The notes: generated by a model from the sequence alone, not told the origin. A DNA stretch of 64,000 bases from an uncultured Flavobacteriaceae bacterium (GCA_947493535.1 CANLRK010000001.1:496001-560000), one strand, 5' to 3'; shown: positions 36,852 through 44,650, counted from the first letter of the stretch. Numbers and translations: made by a program.

Positions 36852-37286
36852 TTAAACCCACCCGTTAATAATACCTCCCATTAAGGCAAAGGTAACTATC
36901 CAATACCCAGCAACAACCATCATGTATTTAAAAGAACGTTGCTCATACAATCCGTTGGTTACTATTACAGGTAGTATTACAAATAAACCAAGCATAGTAC
37001 CATGTGCAGCACCGTGTTTAAAGGTTAAATAAGGAGCTGTACCATGAGGCATGTCTGGCGGACCTCCCATAAAAACAATAGTTACAATAAAAAAAGAAAT
37101 GAAAAAGGCAAGTACAACCGACAAACCAAAAATTAAAGGCATATTAGCCTTTTTTGCTTTTTCTTCGGTCATTCCTATTTCTTTCATCCAAATTGTACCA
37201 AATACTTTAGGATGATACCAAATAAAGCCTACAACTAAAGTAGCTAACGAAGCAACTCCTAGAGCAATCCAATTAATGTTTTCCAT
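36852..37286 (-). CDS. DUF1761 membrane protein
   Basis: 144 residues with four transmembrane helices, starting at MENINWIALGVASLATLVVG. The DUF1761 signature GFIWYHPKVFGTIWMKEIGM is present, as are the closing WIVTFALMGGIINGWV residues. The family is predicted to be small inner-membrane proteins without a known activity. The frame is open 14 codons upstream (37328), but the ATG at 37286 begins the first helix. Confidence 0.87.
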   Translation of the reverse strand: MENINWIALGVASLATLVVGFIWYHPKVFGTIWMKEIGMTEEKAKKANMPLIFGLSVVLAFFISFFIVTIVFMGGPPDMPHGTAPYLTFKHGAAHGTMLGLFVILPVIVTNGLYEQRSFKYMMVVAGYWIVTFALMGGIINGWV

Positions 37287-37416
37287 AAAATTATTTTTTA
37301 AAAGATTAGTTTGATTAAAAGTTGCCAATAAGCAACTACAATCAATACTAAATATAGTAAAATTATAGCAACTAAAAGCTTAAGGGGTTAATTAAGGACT
37401 AACGCTTTAAAATATG

Positions 37417-37424
37417 TATCTTTG
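37417..37424 (+). promoter_or_regulatory. Predicted -7 element TATCTTTG for yicC
   Basis: TAnnTTTG match 20 bp before the yicC ATG; starts the yicC-gmk-nadD operon. No consensus -33 TTG seen. Confidence 0.6.
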
Positions 37425-37444
37425 TGCAAATTTTCTGAATAACT

Positions 37445-38305
37445 ATGATACAATCTATGACAGGTTATGGAAAGAGCATTGTGCAACTTCCAACAAAAAA
37501 AATTACTATTGAGCTTAAATCGCTGAATAGTAAAAACCTTGATATTAATGCAAGAATTCCTTTTTATTATAAAGAAAAGGAGTTGCCACTTCGTAATTTG
37601 GTAGCCAAAGCATTAGTACGCGGAAAAATAGAAATATCATTATTTGTTGAGGTAACTGGTGAAGAAACATCAACTAAAATAAACACTGCTGTAGTTAAAG
37701 AGTACATGAGCCAATTAGCATCAATTGTACCTAATGTGTCAGATGAAAAGTGCTTAGAAATGGCTATGCGTTTACCTGATACTGCCAGAGCTGAACGTAA
37801 AGAAATTGATGAGGAAGAGTGGGCTACTATAGAAACGCATGTAAAGGAGGCAATATCAAACATTGTAGCTTACCGTAAAGACGAAGGGAAAGCCTTAGAA
37901 GCTGACTTTTTAACCCGTAACGCGAATATAAAAGCATTATTGGAGCAAGTAATTGCAGTTGACCCGGAGCGTATAGAAGGAGTAAAAGAACGATTGCAAA
38001 AAGGAATTGCTGACCTAAAAGAAAAAGTAGATGAAAACCGATTTGAACAAGAGTTAGTATATTATATTGAAAAATATGATATTACCGAAGAGAAAGTACG
38101 TTTGAAGAACCATTTAGATTATTTTATAACATCAATTAACTCTGCCGATTCTAATGGTAAAAAATTAGGGTTTATAGCTCAAGAAATGGGTAGAGAAATT
38201 AACACTATTGGATCAAAATCTAATTATGCACCAATGCAAAAATTAGTAGTTCAAATGAAAGATGAACTAGAAAAAATAAAAGAACAATTGTTAAACGTAT
38301 TGTAA
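37445..38305 (+). CDS. yicC: YicC-family endoribonuclease
   Basis: 286-residue protein. The family signature MTGYGKS opens it, followed by KSLNSKNLDINARIP, and the C-terminal DUF1732 part carries KLGFIAQEMGREINTIGSKSN. YicC proteins are endoribonucleases linked to small-RNA decay in enterobacteria. The stop shares its last base with the start of gmk (TAATG), and yicC-gmk is a common bacterial pairing. Confidence 0.94.
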   Translation: MIQSMTGYGKSIVQLPTKKITIELKSLNSKNLDINARIPFYYKEKELPLRNLVAKALVRGKIEISLFVEVTGEETSTKINTAVVKEYMSQLASIVPNVSDEKCLEMAMRLPDTARAERKEIDEEEWATIETHVKEAISNIVAYRKDEGKALEADFLTRNANIKALLEQVIAVDPERIEGVKERLQKGIADLKEKVDENRFEQELVYYIEKYDITEEKVRLKNHLDYFITSINSADSNGKKLGFIAQEMGREINTIGSKSNYAPMQKLVVQMKDELEKIKEQLLNVL

Positions 38306-38883
38306 TGATTAAAGGAAAGTTAATAGTTTTCTCGGCACCTTCAGGTTCAGGAAAAACAACAATTGTTAGGCATTTATTAGGTATAGAAAAGTTAAACTTA
38401 GAGTTTTCTATTTCTGCAACTTCACGTGAAAAAAGAGGGGAAGAAGTTGATGGGGAAGACTATTATTTTTTATCCCTAAAAGAGTTTAAGGATAAAATAA
38501 AAGCCGATGAGTTTTTAGAATGGGAAGAGGTGTATCGTGATAATTTTTACGGAACATTAAAGTCTGAGGTAGAACGCATATGGGCAAAAGGCAAGCATGT
38601 AATTTTTGATATTGATGTTGTTGGAGGGTTAGATATAAAGAGGATTTATCCAGAGCGTACCCTTTCAGTTTTCGTAAAACCACCAAGTATTGAAGAGTTA
38701 AAAATTCGTTTAAAGAAACGTTCTACAGAAAGTGAAGATAAAATTAATATGCGTGTAGCAAAAGCTTCTATAGAGTTAGCTACAGCTCCTCAGTTTGATT
38801 TTATTATTGAAAACAACAATTTAGACATCGCGTTAAAAGAAGCGGAAGAATTGGCGCATAATTTTCTTAAAAAACGCATTTAA
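38305..38883 (+). CDS. gmk: Guanylate kinase
   Basis: Converts GMP to GDP with ATP. The 192 residues have the P-loop FSAPSGSGKTT, the GMP-binding SATSREKRGEEVDGEDYYFLS (in part) and IFDIDVVGGLDIKRI. Usual length. One-base overlap with yicC and six bases before nadD show a tight operon. Confidence 0.97.
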   Translation: MIKGKLIVFSAPSGSGKTTIVRHLLGIEKLNLEFSISATSREKRGEEVDGEDYYFLSLKEFKDKIKADEFLEWEEVYRDNFYGTLKSEVERIWAKGKHVIFDIDVVGGLDIKRIYPERTLSVFVKPPSIEELKIRLKKRSTESEDKINMRVAKASIELATAPQFDFIIENNNLDIALKEAEELAHNFLKKRI

Positions 38884-38889
38884 AGCAGT

Positions 38890-39468
38890 ATGAAAATTGG
38901 TTTATACTTTGGGACGTTTAACCCTATTCATGTTGGGCATCTGGCTATAGCCAACCATATGGCAGAAAACGCCGATTTAGATCAGGTTTGGTTAGTAGTT
39001 ACGCCATTGAGTCCGTTTAAAAAGAAAAAAACATTGCTAGCTAATCACCATAGGTTAGAGATGGTGTATTTGGCAACGGAAACTTACGATAAGTTACAGC
39101 CATCAGATATTGAGTTTAAATTGCCAGAACCTAATTATACGGTAAATACTTTAGTACATTTAGAAGAGAAATTTCCACAGCATGAATTTTCATTACTAAT
39201 GGGAGAAGATAATTTAAAAAGCTTCCATAAATGGAAAAACTACGAAGCTATACTAGCCAATTATGATTTGTATGTATACCCACGTATTTCTGATGGAACT
39301 ATACCAGAGCAATTTGAGCAGCACCCAAAAGTAAAACGAGTTGCCGCACCTATTATGGAAATTTCTTCTACCATGATACGTAGAAGTATTGCTGAAAATA
39401 AAAATATTCGACCGTTGTTAGATGCCAAAGTATGGCAGTTTATTGACGAAATGAATTTTTATAAATAG
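38890..39468 (+). CDS. nadD: Nicotinate-nucleotide adenylyltransferase
   Basis: Transfers AMP from ATP to nicotinate mononucleotide in NAD synthesis. The 192 residues show the nucleotidylyltransferase motif GTFNPIHVGHL (with HxGH) and the C-terminal ISSTMIRRSI. Length matches bacterial NadD. It ends 10 bp from the convergent calycin-like gene with no hairpin between. Confidence 0.96.
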   Translation: MKIGLYFGTFNPIHVGHLAIANHMAENADLDQVWLVVTPLSPFKKKKTLLANHHRLEMVYLATETYDKLQPSDIEFKLPEPNYTVNTLVHLEEKFPQHEFSLLMGEDNLKSFHKWKNYEAILANYDLYVYPRISDGTIPEQFEQHPKVKRVAAPIMEISSTMIRRSIAENKNIRPLLDAKVWQFIDEMNFYK

Positions 39469-39478
39469 ATTCAAAGGC

Positions 39479-39982
39479 TTATTCTTTTTGATAATAAATT
39501 CCTGTAAAAAGGGTTTGAAGTAATTTGTGCTCGTTATCATAAATTTCCCACAATTGTGTTACAGTACCATCATCGTTTTTAGTCCAAGTAATTTGATTGT
39601 AGTAGAAGGCAACTTTTTTACCTTTAATCAAATCGCTTTTTAGAATCATTTTTCCAGAAGAAAAACCACCTTTTAGTTTTAAAACACTTCCTTTATTATC
39701 TACCCATAATTGATTCCAGGTGTTATCCGTTGTGTCATAATAATTCATGCTAGTGCCTGTACTTCCTTTAGTGCCTGTCCATTTTTCTTGTAAAACACAA
39801 TTGTTCTCTATTTTAGAAATTTGATTTTCGCCAACAATAGTTCCTTGCGGGTTTTTTACGGTCCAATGCCCTATCCAAAAATCAAATTGTTTATTGGGTT
39901 CTGTACAGCAACTACAGTTAGTTTGTGCAGCTAAATTAGTAGCTAATAAAACAAAAGCGACAGCGAATAAAATTTTTTTCAT
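39479..39982 (-). CDS. Exported small protein, calycin-like
   Basis: 167 residues with a cleavable signal peptide (ends near NLAAQ). The mature part has a lipocalin-like start (FDFWIGHWTVKNPQGTIVG) and alternating strands (CVLQEKWTG, MNYYDTTDNTWNQLWVD, AFYYNQITWTKNDDGTVTQLW). It resembles DUF1579-type calycin proteins. Three cysteines (TNCSCC) follow the signal. Ligand unknown. It overlaps the GNAT gene upstream by 4 bp. Confidence 0.72.
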   Translation of the reverse strand: MKKILFAVAFVLLATNLAAQTNCSCCTEPNKQFDFWIGHWTVKNPQGTIVGENQISKIENNCVLQEKWTGTKGSTGTSMNYYDTTDNTWNQLWVDNKGSVLKLKGGFSSGKMILKSDLIKGKKVAFYYNQITWTKNDDGTVTQLWEIYDNEHKLLQTLFTGIYYQKE

Positions 39983-40479
39983 GAGTTCTTTTTTAAGATG
40001 TAGTAAGATAGTACTTCTTTAGCTTTTTTAAAATCTCCAGTATAAATTAAGCCGAGTTTAGTTAACAATTTTTTAGAGCTTAAGTTATTTGGTAATGTAA
40101 TGGCAATTATATTGTTATAAGCATTACTTTCCTTAAGCTTGTTAAGGTAGGCTTTACTTGCCTCTAAAGTATATCCGTTTTTTTCATATTGAGGTGTTAT
40201 TGCAAAGCCAATGTCTGGATATTGCTCATCATCTCGTTTTAGGAAAGTAATAATTCCTATAGCTTTACGACTAGGCTTAAGTTCAAAAACATTATAATAA
40301 AAGTTGTTGTTTTCAAGTATATTACAAATGTATTTTTCCGCATCATGTATTGTTAATATGTTTCTATTGCCAATAAATTTAAGCCAACCATCAGAATTAA
40401 CTAAATTTATCATGAACTTGGCATCAGTAATACTTATTGGCCTTATCCTTAATCTTTCGGTAGTTATGTTTGTATACAT
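39979..40479 (-). CDS. GNAT-family N-acetyltransferase
   Basis: 166 residues. N-terminal TTERLRIRPISITDAKFMINLVNSDGWLKFIG (pieces) matches the RimJ-like GNAT subclass, followed by IGIITFLKRDD, DIGFAITPQY and the acetyl-CoA segment. It could acetylate a ribosomal protein N-terminus or a small molecule. The gene is near the left edge of the cassette-like region but not bounded by its repeats. Confidence 0.83.
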   Translation of the reverse strand: MYTNITTERLRIRPISITDAKFMINLVNSDGWLKFIGNRNILTIHDAEKYICNILENNNFYYNVFELKPSRKAIGIITFLKRDDEQYPDIGFAITPQYEKNGYTLEASKAYLNKLKESNAYNNIIAITLPNNLSSKKLLTKLGLIYTGDFKKAKEVLSYYILKKNS

Positions 40480-40559
40480 TATAGCAAAAGGTTACTGTGT
40501 AAAGGTAGTAAACTAGAGTGGTTTAATTTGTGGTTTTCAGAAGCAGGTGAGAACAAGCA

Positions 40560-40578
40560 ATTACTTATAGCCATTGTT
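40560..40578. repeat. Left copy of 19-bp direct repeat ATTACTTATAGCCATTGTT
   Basis: Identical to 41318-41336. It is followed by GTTGTAAGT (40576-40584), which is the inverted partner of ACTTACAAC at 41143-41151. The two together bracket the tandem-repeat lipoprotein gene. Confidence 0.85.
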
Positions 40579-40589
40579 GTAAGTAGTTA

Positions 40590-41111
40590 TTATTCTTTTA
40601 CTATTTCAATATTTTTCGAAATAATTGCAGGAGGGTTCATTTTTTCAAGTATATCATTAATTTCAACACTAATTTTATCTCCTTCATTTACATCAATAAA
40701 ATTTCCATTGGCAGGTGAAATGATGGTAGTATAAACTTGTCCTTTTTCATCTTCAAGGAATAATGTTTTTCCGTCCATTTCACCTCGAATTTTAGTAATT
40801 AAAAACGTTTTTCTTTTCAGTTTCGATTTTTCAACAATTCGTATATTTTTTGAAATAATTGCAGGAGGCTCCATTTCCATAATTTCTTTAATATCAAGAC
40901 TGATTTTGTCTCCTTGATTTACATTAACAAAATTCCCATTGGCAGGTGAAATGATGGTTGTATATACTTGTCCTTTGTCGTTTTTAAGGAATAATGTTTG
41001 TCCATCTTTCTCACTTTGAATTTTAGTGATTAGAAATTCAGAACTAGTTTTTGTGGTAGCACAACCTATTAAAAGAATAGATAAGATAAAGAACAGTATT
41101 AATTTTTTCAT
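40590..41111 (-). CDS. Lipoprotein with two internal tandem repeats
   Basis: 173-residue lipoprotein, lipobox LIGC (Cys17). Residues 26-94 and 103-171 are two copies of one domain of about 69 residues (period 77), nearly identical at GQVYTTIISPANGNF and PPAIISKNI. The repeat is also strong at DNA level (40830-41036 and 40596-40805), so duplication is recent. Strand-rich, likely a small beta-barrel domain. I do not recognise the family. It is enclosed by 9-bp inverted repeats and is the first cassette-like unit. Confidence 0.8.
   Translation of the reverse strand: MKKLILFFILSILLIGCATTKTSSEFLITKIQSEKDGQTLFLKNDKGQVYTTIISPANGNFVNVNQGDKISLDIKEIMEMEPPAIISKNIRIVEKSKLKRKTFLITKIRGEMDGKTLFLEDEKGQVYTTIISPANGNFIDVNEGDKISVEINDILEKMNPPAIISKNIEIVKE
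40596..41036 (-). repeat. Intragenic tandem duplication, about 207-231 bp unit
   Basis: Two copies of the same coding segment, period 231 bp, inside the lipoprotein gene (copy one 40830-41036, copy two 40596-40805). Third-position differences are moderate, suggesting a fairly recent event. Confidence 0.85.
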
Positions 41112-41142
41112 TTTTATTGATTTTTCGATTTTTATTTAAATT

Positions 41143-41343
41143 ACTTACAACGGCTCGGCTATGAGTAGGGCGGGGCAGGCACGCCATAAAGTTTCCCCCA
41201 CGCAGTTAGCCAAATCTTTTTGTTTGTCTTTATCTTTTTTGAGCGAAAGCCAAATCCAAAAGATTTGACGGTGTTCGAAAACACGCCCAGACCTTTCAGT
41301 TAGGGACTTAAGCCCGTATTACTTATAGCCATTGTTACCAACT
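41143..41343. repeat. Structured non-coding spacer between two cassette-like genes
   Basis: This is the only stretch over 300 bp without a gene (41112-41442). ACTTACAAC at 41143-41151 closes cassette 1 and GTTACCAACT at 41334-41343 opens cassette 2. The interior is bounded by GGCTATGAGT (41157) and ACTTATAGCC (41321), inverted with one mismatch, and holds a hairpin CAAATCTTTTTG (41211) / CAAAAGATTTG (41257). It is clearly richer in G+C than its surroundings. From memory similar spacers occur in other Flavobacteriia, not verified. The 99 bp from 41344 to 41442 show no gene or clear motif. Confidence 0.7.
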
Positions 41344-41442
41344 GTTTTTCTTCCTCCGAGTGAATCGTTTCCGTTCCGTTCTTCAATTCAGTTTGAGTGA
41401 AAAATCTCTTTCCGTCTCTATTCCGTAAGCGTGGAAAGTTTA

Positions 41443-41916
41443 TTAATACTGTTGGTTGCTCCAAAAAAATCCGCCATTTTCATCGAATAACTCCTCCATC
41501 GCTTTAACTTGTTTTTTTATTGAAAGGGTATCTCTTATTTGCGAAATACCAAGCCAAGCTAATCCTATCGCAATTGCATGAAAGAATATTATTCCAAACC
41601 AATTATTGATTTCTAACATATGTTCCATTGGGGCTTGTCCATTTTCCTCAACCGTCAGATACTGCCAATATAAAACTCCCAATCCCAATCCAATCATGAA
41701 TAGACCAAAGATTGGTTTAACCAGACCTCTACCTAACCAAAAAGTAAATCGATTGAAAGATGTCATGTCGCGATACAATTTCATTTTTGTCCGATTTAAA
41801 GAATTACAATGAACACATTTTATAACAGGAGGCCCACAGGAACTGTCCGCTCCATATTCCATAAAAGCCCATGTCTTTTTACAATGTCCGCATTTGCTAG
41901 TTTGATAGGTTCCCAT
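41443..41916 (-). CDS. Zinc-ribbon membrane protein of unknown function
   Basis: 157 residues beginning MGTYQTSKCGHC. An N-terminal zinc ribbon has two CxxC pairs (CGHC and CVHC), then two transmembrane helices (PIFGLFMIGLGLGVLYWQYL in part and the IIFFHAIAIGLAWLGI segment). The frame is open 22 codons upstream, but that start would sit beyond the right inverted repeat (41957-41966). With the inner ATG the gene lies fully within the repeats. Codon use is a little more G+C-rich than in its neighbours. Family not recognised. Confidence 0.75.
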   Translation of the reverse strand: MGTYQTSKCGHCKKTWAFMEYGADSSCGPPVIKCVHCNSLNRTKMKLYRDMTSFNRFTFWLGRGLVKPIFGLFMIGLGLGVLYWQYLTVEENGQAPMEHMLEINNWFGIIFFHAIAIGLAWLGISQIRDTLSIKKQVKAMEELFDENGGFFWSNQQY

Positions 41917-41956
41917 TAATCTTTGGTTGATTTTATGATTCGTTGATTTTTCAAAT

Positions 41957-41966
41957 AGTTGGTAAC
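41957..41966. repeat. Right inverted repeat AGTTGGTAAC of cassette 2
   Basis: Perfect 10-bp inverse of GTTACCAACT at 41334-41343. The adjoining TAAC-ATATAA also partly mirrors the left side (TTATAGCC). Confidence 0.7.
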
Positions 41967-41991
41967 TAACATATAAACACAATTGTGTGTA

Positions 41992-42447
41992 TTAAGGGTT
42001 TACTTTCCATATTTTATCTGAGGCTTCTAAATAGGTAGCTAAGGCTGCAGAGCCATACCATTCGTATACGTCTGCTGCTAAATACTTGTCTTTTATAGCA
42101 GGGTCAGTTTGCAATAGTTTTTTAGCTTCTTCAAGGGTTGGTACATCTAAAATAAAAATGCCTCTGTAGGTATTGTCGTTTTTTCCAATAGGCCCAGCAA
42201 CAATAAGTTTTTTGTTTTCTACTAAGGTATTAATATTGTCCATATGCCCGGCAAAGCTTTTGTTTATTTTAGCTTGATCTTTATCGGTATTTGTGCCAGT
42301 TTTTAAAATAACCAGAACAAATTTTTTCATACCATAAGCATCAGCCCCTAAGGAGTCGGCTAATTTTGCATCGTAATTAGGGTTGTTATTTTGCGCAATT
42401 ACTAGGGTGCTACAAAATAAAAAGGCAAGGGTATATAGTAATTTCAT
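41992..42447 (-). CDS. Exported YciI-like (YCII-related) protein
   Basis: 151 residues with signal peptide (ends near VIAQ) and a ferredoxin-like YCII domain (KKFVLVILKTGTNTDKDQAKINKSFAGHMDNI in pieces, KKLIVAGPIGKNDNTYRGIFILDVPTLEEAKKLL in pieces). The conserved His of HMDNI and Asp of TDP are present, as in dimeric YciI proteins. Most YciI-like proteins are cytosolic, so export is unusual but common in Bacteroidota. The start at MKLLYTL is chosen because the 15 preceding codons lie upstream of the predicted promoter leader. Confidence 0.82.
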   Translation of the reverse strand: MKLLYTLAFLFCSTLVIAQNNNPNYDAKLADSLGADAYGMKKFVLVILKTGTNTDKDQAKINKSFAGHMDNINTLVENKKLIVAGPIGKNDNTYRGIFILDVPTLEEAKKLLQTDPAIKDKYLAADVYEWYGSAALATYLEASDKIWKVNP

Positions 42448-42471
42448 AAATTGATTTTTTTGCTTAGATAA

Positions 42472-42479
42472 CAAATATA
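42472..42479 (-). promoter_or_regulatory. Predicted -7 element TATATTTG for the YciI-like gene
   Basis: TAnnTTTG match on the minus strand about 24 bp before the ATG at 42447. Confidence 0.48.
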
Positions 42480-42494
42480 GTGCTTTTAACAAAG

Positions 42495-42524
42495 AAAGTT
42501 ACATGTATGGCAACATGTAACTTT
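42495..42524 (-). terminator. Hairpin after the 42573-43514 lipoprotein gene
   Basis: 12-bp perfect stem AAAGTTACATGT / ACATGTAACTTT with loop ATGGCA. On the minus strand it is followed by a broken T-run (TTTCTTTG), about 50 bp after the stop. Confidence 0.68.
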
Positions 42525-42572
42525 CCGTACTAACTCAACTTCAAACTAACTTTTGTTGTATACTAACAACAG

Positions 42573-43514
42573 TTATTTTTTTAATTTATTGCGATTGCTC
42601 GCAGGTACTTTAAAGTTTTTTAAAGCAGTTTTTGTTCTCTTTTTTTCTTTAAGTTTTCCCTCGGCCCCTTTTAAAAATTGTATATAGTGTCTGCCTATAA
42701 ATTCATATACTGTTCCTGAGGCAGGGTGGTACAATTCAATAGTACCATCGTTAATTACACTCAACTCAAAATATTCATCATCAAAATAATCATAATCTAG
42801 TGTTAAGGCTTTTACATAATTGCTATTGGTAAAGTTGTACACTTCGTATAAGCCAGTGTAGTCCCAGTATAAATTGTTAATAGGTGTTCCGGGTATATCT
42901 TGCGAGCTTCTGAACTCACTATTGTTTCCGCCAGCTAAAAACTGAATAAAATTTTCGGCGTCAAATTCTGTTGGGCTTCCACCGTAAGTTCCAACCTTTT
43001 CCCACGATTCGTATTCTTGAATGAAATAATGAATATTGTCATAAAACACTAAATCGTAATCAAAAGTAGCTCTTTGGTATCCGTATACAAAGTATGAGGT
43101 ATTTGTTGGTGGATGGTATAGCTCTAATTTATTACTAGCTAATTGATACACTTCCATATTCCAATAACCATCAATATCATGACTCACTTCTAAGGTTGTG
43201 TTATACGTATTATAGTAACCTACATCAATCCCAAAACCATTTCCGGTATTTCCTATGCCTACTAAATTGTTATTAGCATATAAGGTTCCGTTTAAAAAAG
43301 ATAAGCTAAATGCTTTTTGTAAAAAAGGTATTTCTCCGTAACCTGTAGTTTCATTAATATCTACATACCACAACTCATATGATTGTAATTTTTCATACAA
43401 ACTCATGCTAGGAGTATTGTCATAATGCTGTTGTGGCTCTGCAACTTCTACCACACATGAATTAAGTGTTAAACTAATTGCTAGTATACCGATAAGAACC
43501 TTAAATATTTTCAT
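42573..43514 (-). CDS. Lipoprotein with two related beta-rich halves
   Basis: 313 residues, lipobox LNSC (Cys20). Two halves share the aromatic pattern ending in ELYHPPTNTSYF and ELYHPASGTVYEF, so an ancient duplication is likely; the first half opens with YELWYVDINETTGYGEIPFLQKAFSLSF (in part). A basic tail (KLKEKKRTKTALKNFKVP) ends the protein. I recall similar Flavobacteriaceae proteins only as hypothetical. Role unknown, probably periplasmic or on the surface. Confidence 0.75.
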   Translation of the reverse strand: MKIFKVLIGILAISLTLNSCVVEVAEPQQHYDNTPSMSLYEKLQSYELWYVDINETTGYGEIPFLQKAFSLSFLNGTLYANNNLVGIGNTGNGFGIDVGYYNTYNTTLEVSHDIDGYWNMEVYQLASNKLELYHPPTNTSYFVYGYQRATFDYDLVFYDNIHYFIQEYESWEKVGTYGGSPTEFDAENFIQFLAGGNNSEFRSSQDIPGTPINNLYWDYTGLYEVYNFTNSNYVKALTLDYDYFDDEYFELSVINDGTIELYHPASGTVYEFIGRHYIQFLKGAEGKLKEKKRTKTALKNFKVPASNRNKLKK

Positions 43515-43616
43515 AACATTTTGTTTTATGATTAGTGAAAATCAACTACTATGCCAAAGTTTATTGGTAAAAGAGCCTCTTGAGTAGTGTGTAATTTTCA
43601 ATGCTGATTTTTTTCG

Positions 43617-43624
43617 TACTTTTG
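43617..43624 (+). promoter_or_regulatory. Predicted -7 element TACTTTTG for gpsA
   Basis: TAnnTTTG match 15 bp before the first possible ATG (43639) and 24 bp before the alternative (43648). Confidence 0.55.
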
Positions 43625-43638
43625 TGGGCGCTTAGTAA

Positions 43639-44646
43639 ATGAAAAATATGAGTCAGAAAAAATATGCCGTTATAGGAGGAGGTAGTTGGGCAACAGCCAT
43701 TGTTAAAATGCTGTGTGAAAACTGTTCGGGTATTGGCTGGTATATGCGTAATGAAGCTGCTATAGAGCATTTACTTACCGAATATCACAATCCTAACTAT
43801 TTGAGTTCGGTAGAATTTGATATAGAAAAGCTTAATGTAAGTTCGGATATTAACAAGGTAGTTGACGCCGCAGATGTGGTAATATTTGCCATACCATCAG
43901 CGTTTGTTTTTTCAGAATTGAAACACTTAAAGGTGTCTTTACAAGACAAAATAGTGTTTTCGGCTATAAAAGGAATTGTGCCAGAAACGAATTTAATTGT
44001 AGGTGAGCACTTTCATAACGAATATAATATACCTTTTGAAAATATCGGCGTAATTACAGGGCCTTGTCATGCAGAGGAGGTAGCCTTAGAGCGGTTGTCT
44101 TATTTAACCATAGCTAGCGCAAGTGAAGAGAACGCAAAGTTAGTGGCTAATGCATTATCTAGCTGGTATATTAATTGTAAAATTTCTGATGATATTATCG
44201 GTACTGAATATGCTGCTATGTTAAAAAACATTTATGCTATTGCAGCAGGAATAGCACATGGTTTAGGATATGGTGATAATTTTCAGAGTGTGTTAATGAG
44301 TAATAGTATTCGTGAAATGAAGCGTTTTATAAAGAAACGTCATAAAATGAAGCGTAATATTAATAATTCGGCCTATTTAGGTGATTTGTTAGTGACAGGA
44401 TATTCTACTTTTAGTAGAAATAGAATGTTTGGAAACATGATTGGAAAAGGATATACGGTAAAGTCGGCTCAAATGGAAATGAGTATGGTGGCCGAAGGCT
44501 ATTACGCTACGAATTGTGCTCATAAACTTAATAAGGCCAGTAAAAAAGTAGCGAGAACACCTATTATTGACGCAGTTTTTGATGTGTTGTATGAAGATAA
44601 AAACCCGAAAAAGGTGTTTAAAAAATTAACAGAACGATTAGATTAA
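43639..44646 (+). CDS. gpsA: NAD(P)H-dependent glycerol-3-phosphate dehydrogenase
   Basis: Reduces dihydroxyacetone phosphate to sn-glycerol-3-phosphate for phospholipid synthesis. The 335 residues begin with the Rossmann motif AVIGGGSWATAIVKML, then VIFAIPSAF, GVITGPCHAEEV and EYAAMLKNIYAIAAGIAHGLGYGDNF (in part) with the active-site Lys. GYLGDL-type region SAYLGDLLVTGYS is present. The start could also be 43648 (MSQKKYAV), which gives a leader closer to average. Monocistronic. Confidence 0.95.
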   Translation: MKNMSQKKYAVIGGGSWATAIVKMLCENCSGIGWYMRNEAAIEHLLTEYHNPNYLSSVEFDIEKLNVSSDINKVVDAADVVIFAIPSAFVFSELKHLKVSLQDKIVFSAIKGIVPETNLIVGEHFHNEYNIPFENIGVITGPCHAEEVALERLSYLTIASASEENAKLVANALSSWYINCKISDDIIGTEYAAMLKNIYAIAAGIAHGLGYGDNFQSVLMSNSIREMKRFIKKRHKMKRNINNSAYLGDLLVTGYSTFSRNRMFGNMIGKGYTVKSAQMEMSMVAEGYYATNCAHKLNKASKKVARTPIIDAVFDVLYEDKNPKKVFKKLTERLD

Positions 44647-44650
44647 AATA

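Noticed and set aside
40304-40734. Two small plus-strand frames over the GNAT and lipoprotein region
   Set aside because: Antisense to better-supported genes, hydrophobic only because of antisense codons.
40596-41036. CRISPR-like repeat
   Set aside because: Only two copies, coding, 231-bp period; it is an intragenic duplication.
40560-41966. A true class-1-type integron array
   Set aside because: No intI gene or textbook GTTRRRY attC core was found; only cassette-like geometry is claimed.
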